This document shows positions 13,002 through 14,078 of a stretch of DNA of 14,078 nt, piece by piece. A program made the position numbers and the translations under genes. This stretch comes from an uncultured Oscillospiraceae bacterium (lineage in GTDB: Bacteria; Bacillota; Clostridia; Oscillospirales; Oscillospiraceae). Below the pieces are notes generated by a model. The model saw only the letters and a list, made by a program, of their open reading frames with translations. It did no database searches and was not told the DNA's origin. Numbering within the stretch: position 1 is the stretch's first letter; each line of letters starts with the position of its first letter. The stretch lies in the NCBI GenBank assembly GCA_900756495.1, contig CAAEKI010000292.1, forward strand, positions 1 through 14,078, in the 5' to 3' direction.

Positions 13002-14078
13002 TCCGAGAAGATTGTAGAGCTAAACGAGGAAGTAATCAAGGGGCAGCTCAAGGAACTTGTGCGCGGAAGCGTAGAGGAAACCCTCAACGAGTTGCTGGAG
13101 GCCGAGGCAGAAAAGTTGACCCAGGCGGCCCGGTATGAGCGCAATGAGCAACGCCAGGGTTACCGCAGCGGCCACTATAGCCGGAACCTCACCACCACTT
13201 CGGGGGATGTCAGCCTCACGGTACCTAAGCTCAAAGGGATTTCCTTTGAGACGGCTATTATTGAGCGGTACCGCCGCCGGGAAAGCAGTGTGGAAGAGGC
13301 CCTCATTGAGATGTACCTGGCCGTTGTATCCGTCCGGCGTGTTGAGGACATCACAGAGGCTCTGTGGGGCAGCAAAGTTTCTCCCTCCACCATCAGTGAG
13401 CTGAATAAGAAAGCGTATGTTCACATCGAGGATTGGCGTAACCGTCCTCTGCAAGGTGGGCGTTATCTGTATGTCTATGTGGATGGAATCTATCTGCGCC
13501 GCAACTGGGGCGGAGAGTTTGAAAATGTAGCCATTCTGGTAGCCATTGCAGTCAATGAGGACGGATACCGTGAGATTCTTGGTGCCGCCGAGGGCATGAA
13601 GGAGGACAAGGCCAGCTGGGTCAGCTTCTTCCAGTGGCTGCGTGGCCGTGGCCTGGATGGGGTCAAACTGGTGGTTGGCGACAAGTGCCTCGGTATGCTG
13701 GAGTCGGTGGGAGAAGTATTCCCCGAAGCCAAGTACCAGCGCTGTACCGTACACTTTTACCGCAATGTATTCTCCGTAACGCCTCGCTCCAAGGTAAAGC
13801 TGGTGGCAAAGATGCTCAAGGCGATCCATGCCCAAGAGAGCAAGAAAGCCGCCCGGGAGAAAGCCAAAGCCGTGGTGGAGCAACTGTGCGCTATGAAGCT
13901 GAAAGAGGCTGCCAGGAAGGTGGAGGACGGCATTGAGGAAACACTGACTTACTGCGATTTCCCCAGTGAACACTGGACTCGCATCCGTACCAATAACGTC
14001 ATTGAACGGCTCAACCGGGAGATCCGCCGCCGTACACGTGTGGTGGGCAGCTTCCCGGACGGCAACTCCGCCCTCATG
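12999..14078 (+). CDS. IS256-family (mutator-like) DDE transposase, C-terminus cut by window edge
   Basis: The reading frame of 360 codons from the ATG at 12999 stays open to the last base; IS256 transposases are about 400 residues, so roughly the last 40 are outside. The protein cuts and joins the ends of its element. The N-terminal region includes the conserved stretch around YERNEQRQGYRSGHYSRNL (46-64). The catalytic triad can be placed at Asp162 (YVDGIY), Asp228 (VVGDKCLGM) and Glu336 (NNVIERLNREIRRRTRVV), with the family C-x2-H motif in QRCTVHFYRN at 248-257. AAAGGAG precedes the start by about nine bases. All visible key residues are intact, so the copy may be active. It marks the region as a site of mobile DNA insertion downstream of lysR. 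Confidence 0.95.
   Translation, partial: MSEKIVELNEEVIKGQLKELVRGSVEETLNELLEAEAEKLTQAARYERNEQRQGYRSGHYSRNLTTTSGDVSLTVPKLKGISFETAIIERYRRRESSVEEALIEMYLAVVSVRRVEDITEALWGSKVSPSTISELNKKAYVHIEDWRNRPLQGGRYLYVYVDGIYLRRNWGGEFENVAILVAIAVNEDGYREILGAAEGMKEDKASWVSFFQWLRGRGLDGVKLVVGDKCLGMLESVGEVFPEAKYQRCTVHFYRNVFSVTPRSKVKLVAKMLKAIHAQESKKAAREKAKAVVEQLCAMKLKEAARKVEDGIEETLTYCDFPSEHWTRIRTNNVIERLNREIRRRTRVVGSFPDGNSALM

Larger units (their letters stand above)
12890..14078 (+). mobile_element. IS256-family insertion sequence, right part outside window
   Basis: Supported by the transposase gene and by the change from GC-rich to AT-rich sequence about 110 bases before its start, which is a normal left-end length. 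The exact left boundary, terminal inverted repeat and target duplication cannot be fixed because the right end is outside the window; 12890 is approximate, plus or minus about 20 bases. Confidence 0.65.

Noticed and set aside
12674..13144. 156-codon minus-strand frame across the IS left end
   Set aside because: It overlaps both the terminator and the start of the transposase gene, has no ribosome site, and its translation is Ser/Pro/Arg-rich without any domain.
13020..13973. 317-codon minus-strand frame
   Set aside because: Antisense to the clear IS256 transposase frame.
1..14078. CRISPR arrays, tRNA, rRNA, prophage genes
   Set aside because: No regularly spaced repeats, no tRNA or rRNA sequence features and no phage structural proteins were seen on either strand.

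Overview
The window reads as a chromosomal accessory region of an anaerobic, GC-rich Firmicute. A gut-type Clostridia member near Oscillospiraceae is my best guess. This is an inference from strong AGGAGG-type ribosome sites, a GC content near 60% by eye, an iron-sulfur ene-reductase and a fumarate-reductase-like flavoprotein. No rRNA, tRNA or other taxonomic marker is present, so the assignment is not proven.

Layout. Positions 1-1284 (minus) carry a MATE efflux gene whose C-terminus runs off the left edge. A 14-bp hairpin at 1346-1385 separates it from a long minus-strand locus, 1454-10980. In transcription order this locus encodes an SDR oxidoreductase (10171-10980), an SLC13/DASS-type transporter (8649-10076), a hairpin terminator and then a promoter-like region, a fumarate-reductase-like flavoprotein (6975-8462), two tandem metallo-beta-lactamase-fold hydrolases of identical length (6045-6809 and 5261-6025), an Asp/Glu/hydantoin racemase-family protein (4367-5221), an unrecognised Cys/His-rich protein (3453-4187) and a 655-residue Old Yellow Enzyme-type reductase with a 4Fe-4S motif (1454-3421). 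A LysR regulator (11385-12266, plus) is divergent from the locus across a 404-bp spacer. Its gene and surroundings are clearly AT-richer than the rest. A 732-bp region of hairpins and a small doubtful ORF follows, ending in a textbook rho-independent terminator at 12795-12826. An IS256-family transposase gene starts at 12999 and runs off the right edge.

How the genes may work together. The transporter would import an organic anion. The MBL-fold proteins could open a lactone, ester or thioester. The racemase-family protein could adjust a stereocentre or act as an isomerase or decarboxylase. The SDR, the flavoprotein and the OYE-type enzyme could interconvert ketone, alcohol and alkene groups, with an unsaturated substrate probably serving as electron sink. 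The trio of OYE-type ene-reductase, SDR and fumarate-reductase-like flavoprotein is the same enzyme-class set used in bacterial daidzein-to-equol reduction, and it also recalls bile-acid and steroid reduction. The rest of the locus matches no pathway I can name. The divergent LysR and dyad-symmetric sites near the promoter-like region suggest substrate-inducible control. The substrate is unknown from sequence alone. The most novel parts are the Cys/His-rich protein, the MBL pair and the unusual active-site residues in the two flavoenzymes.
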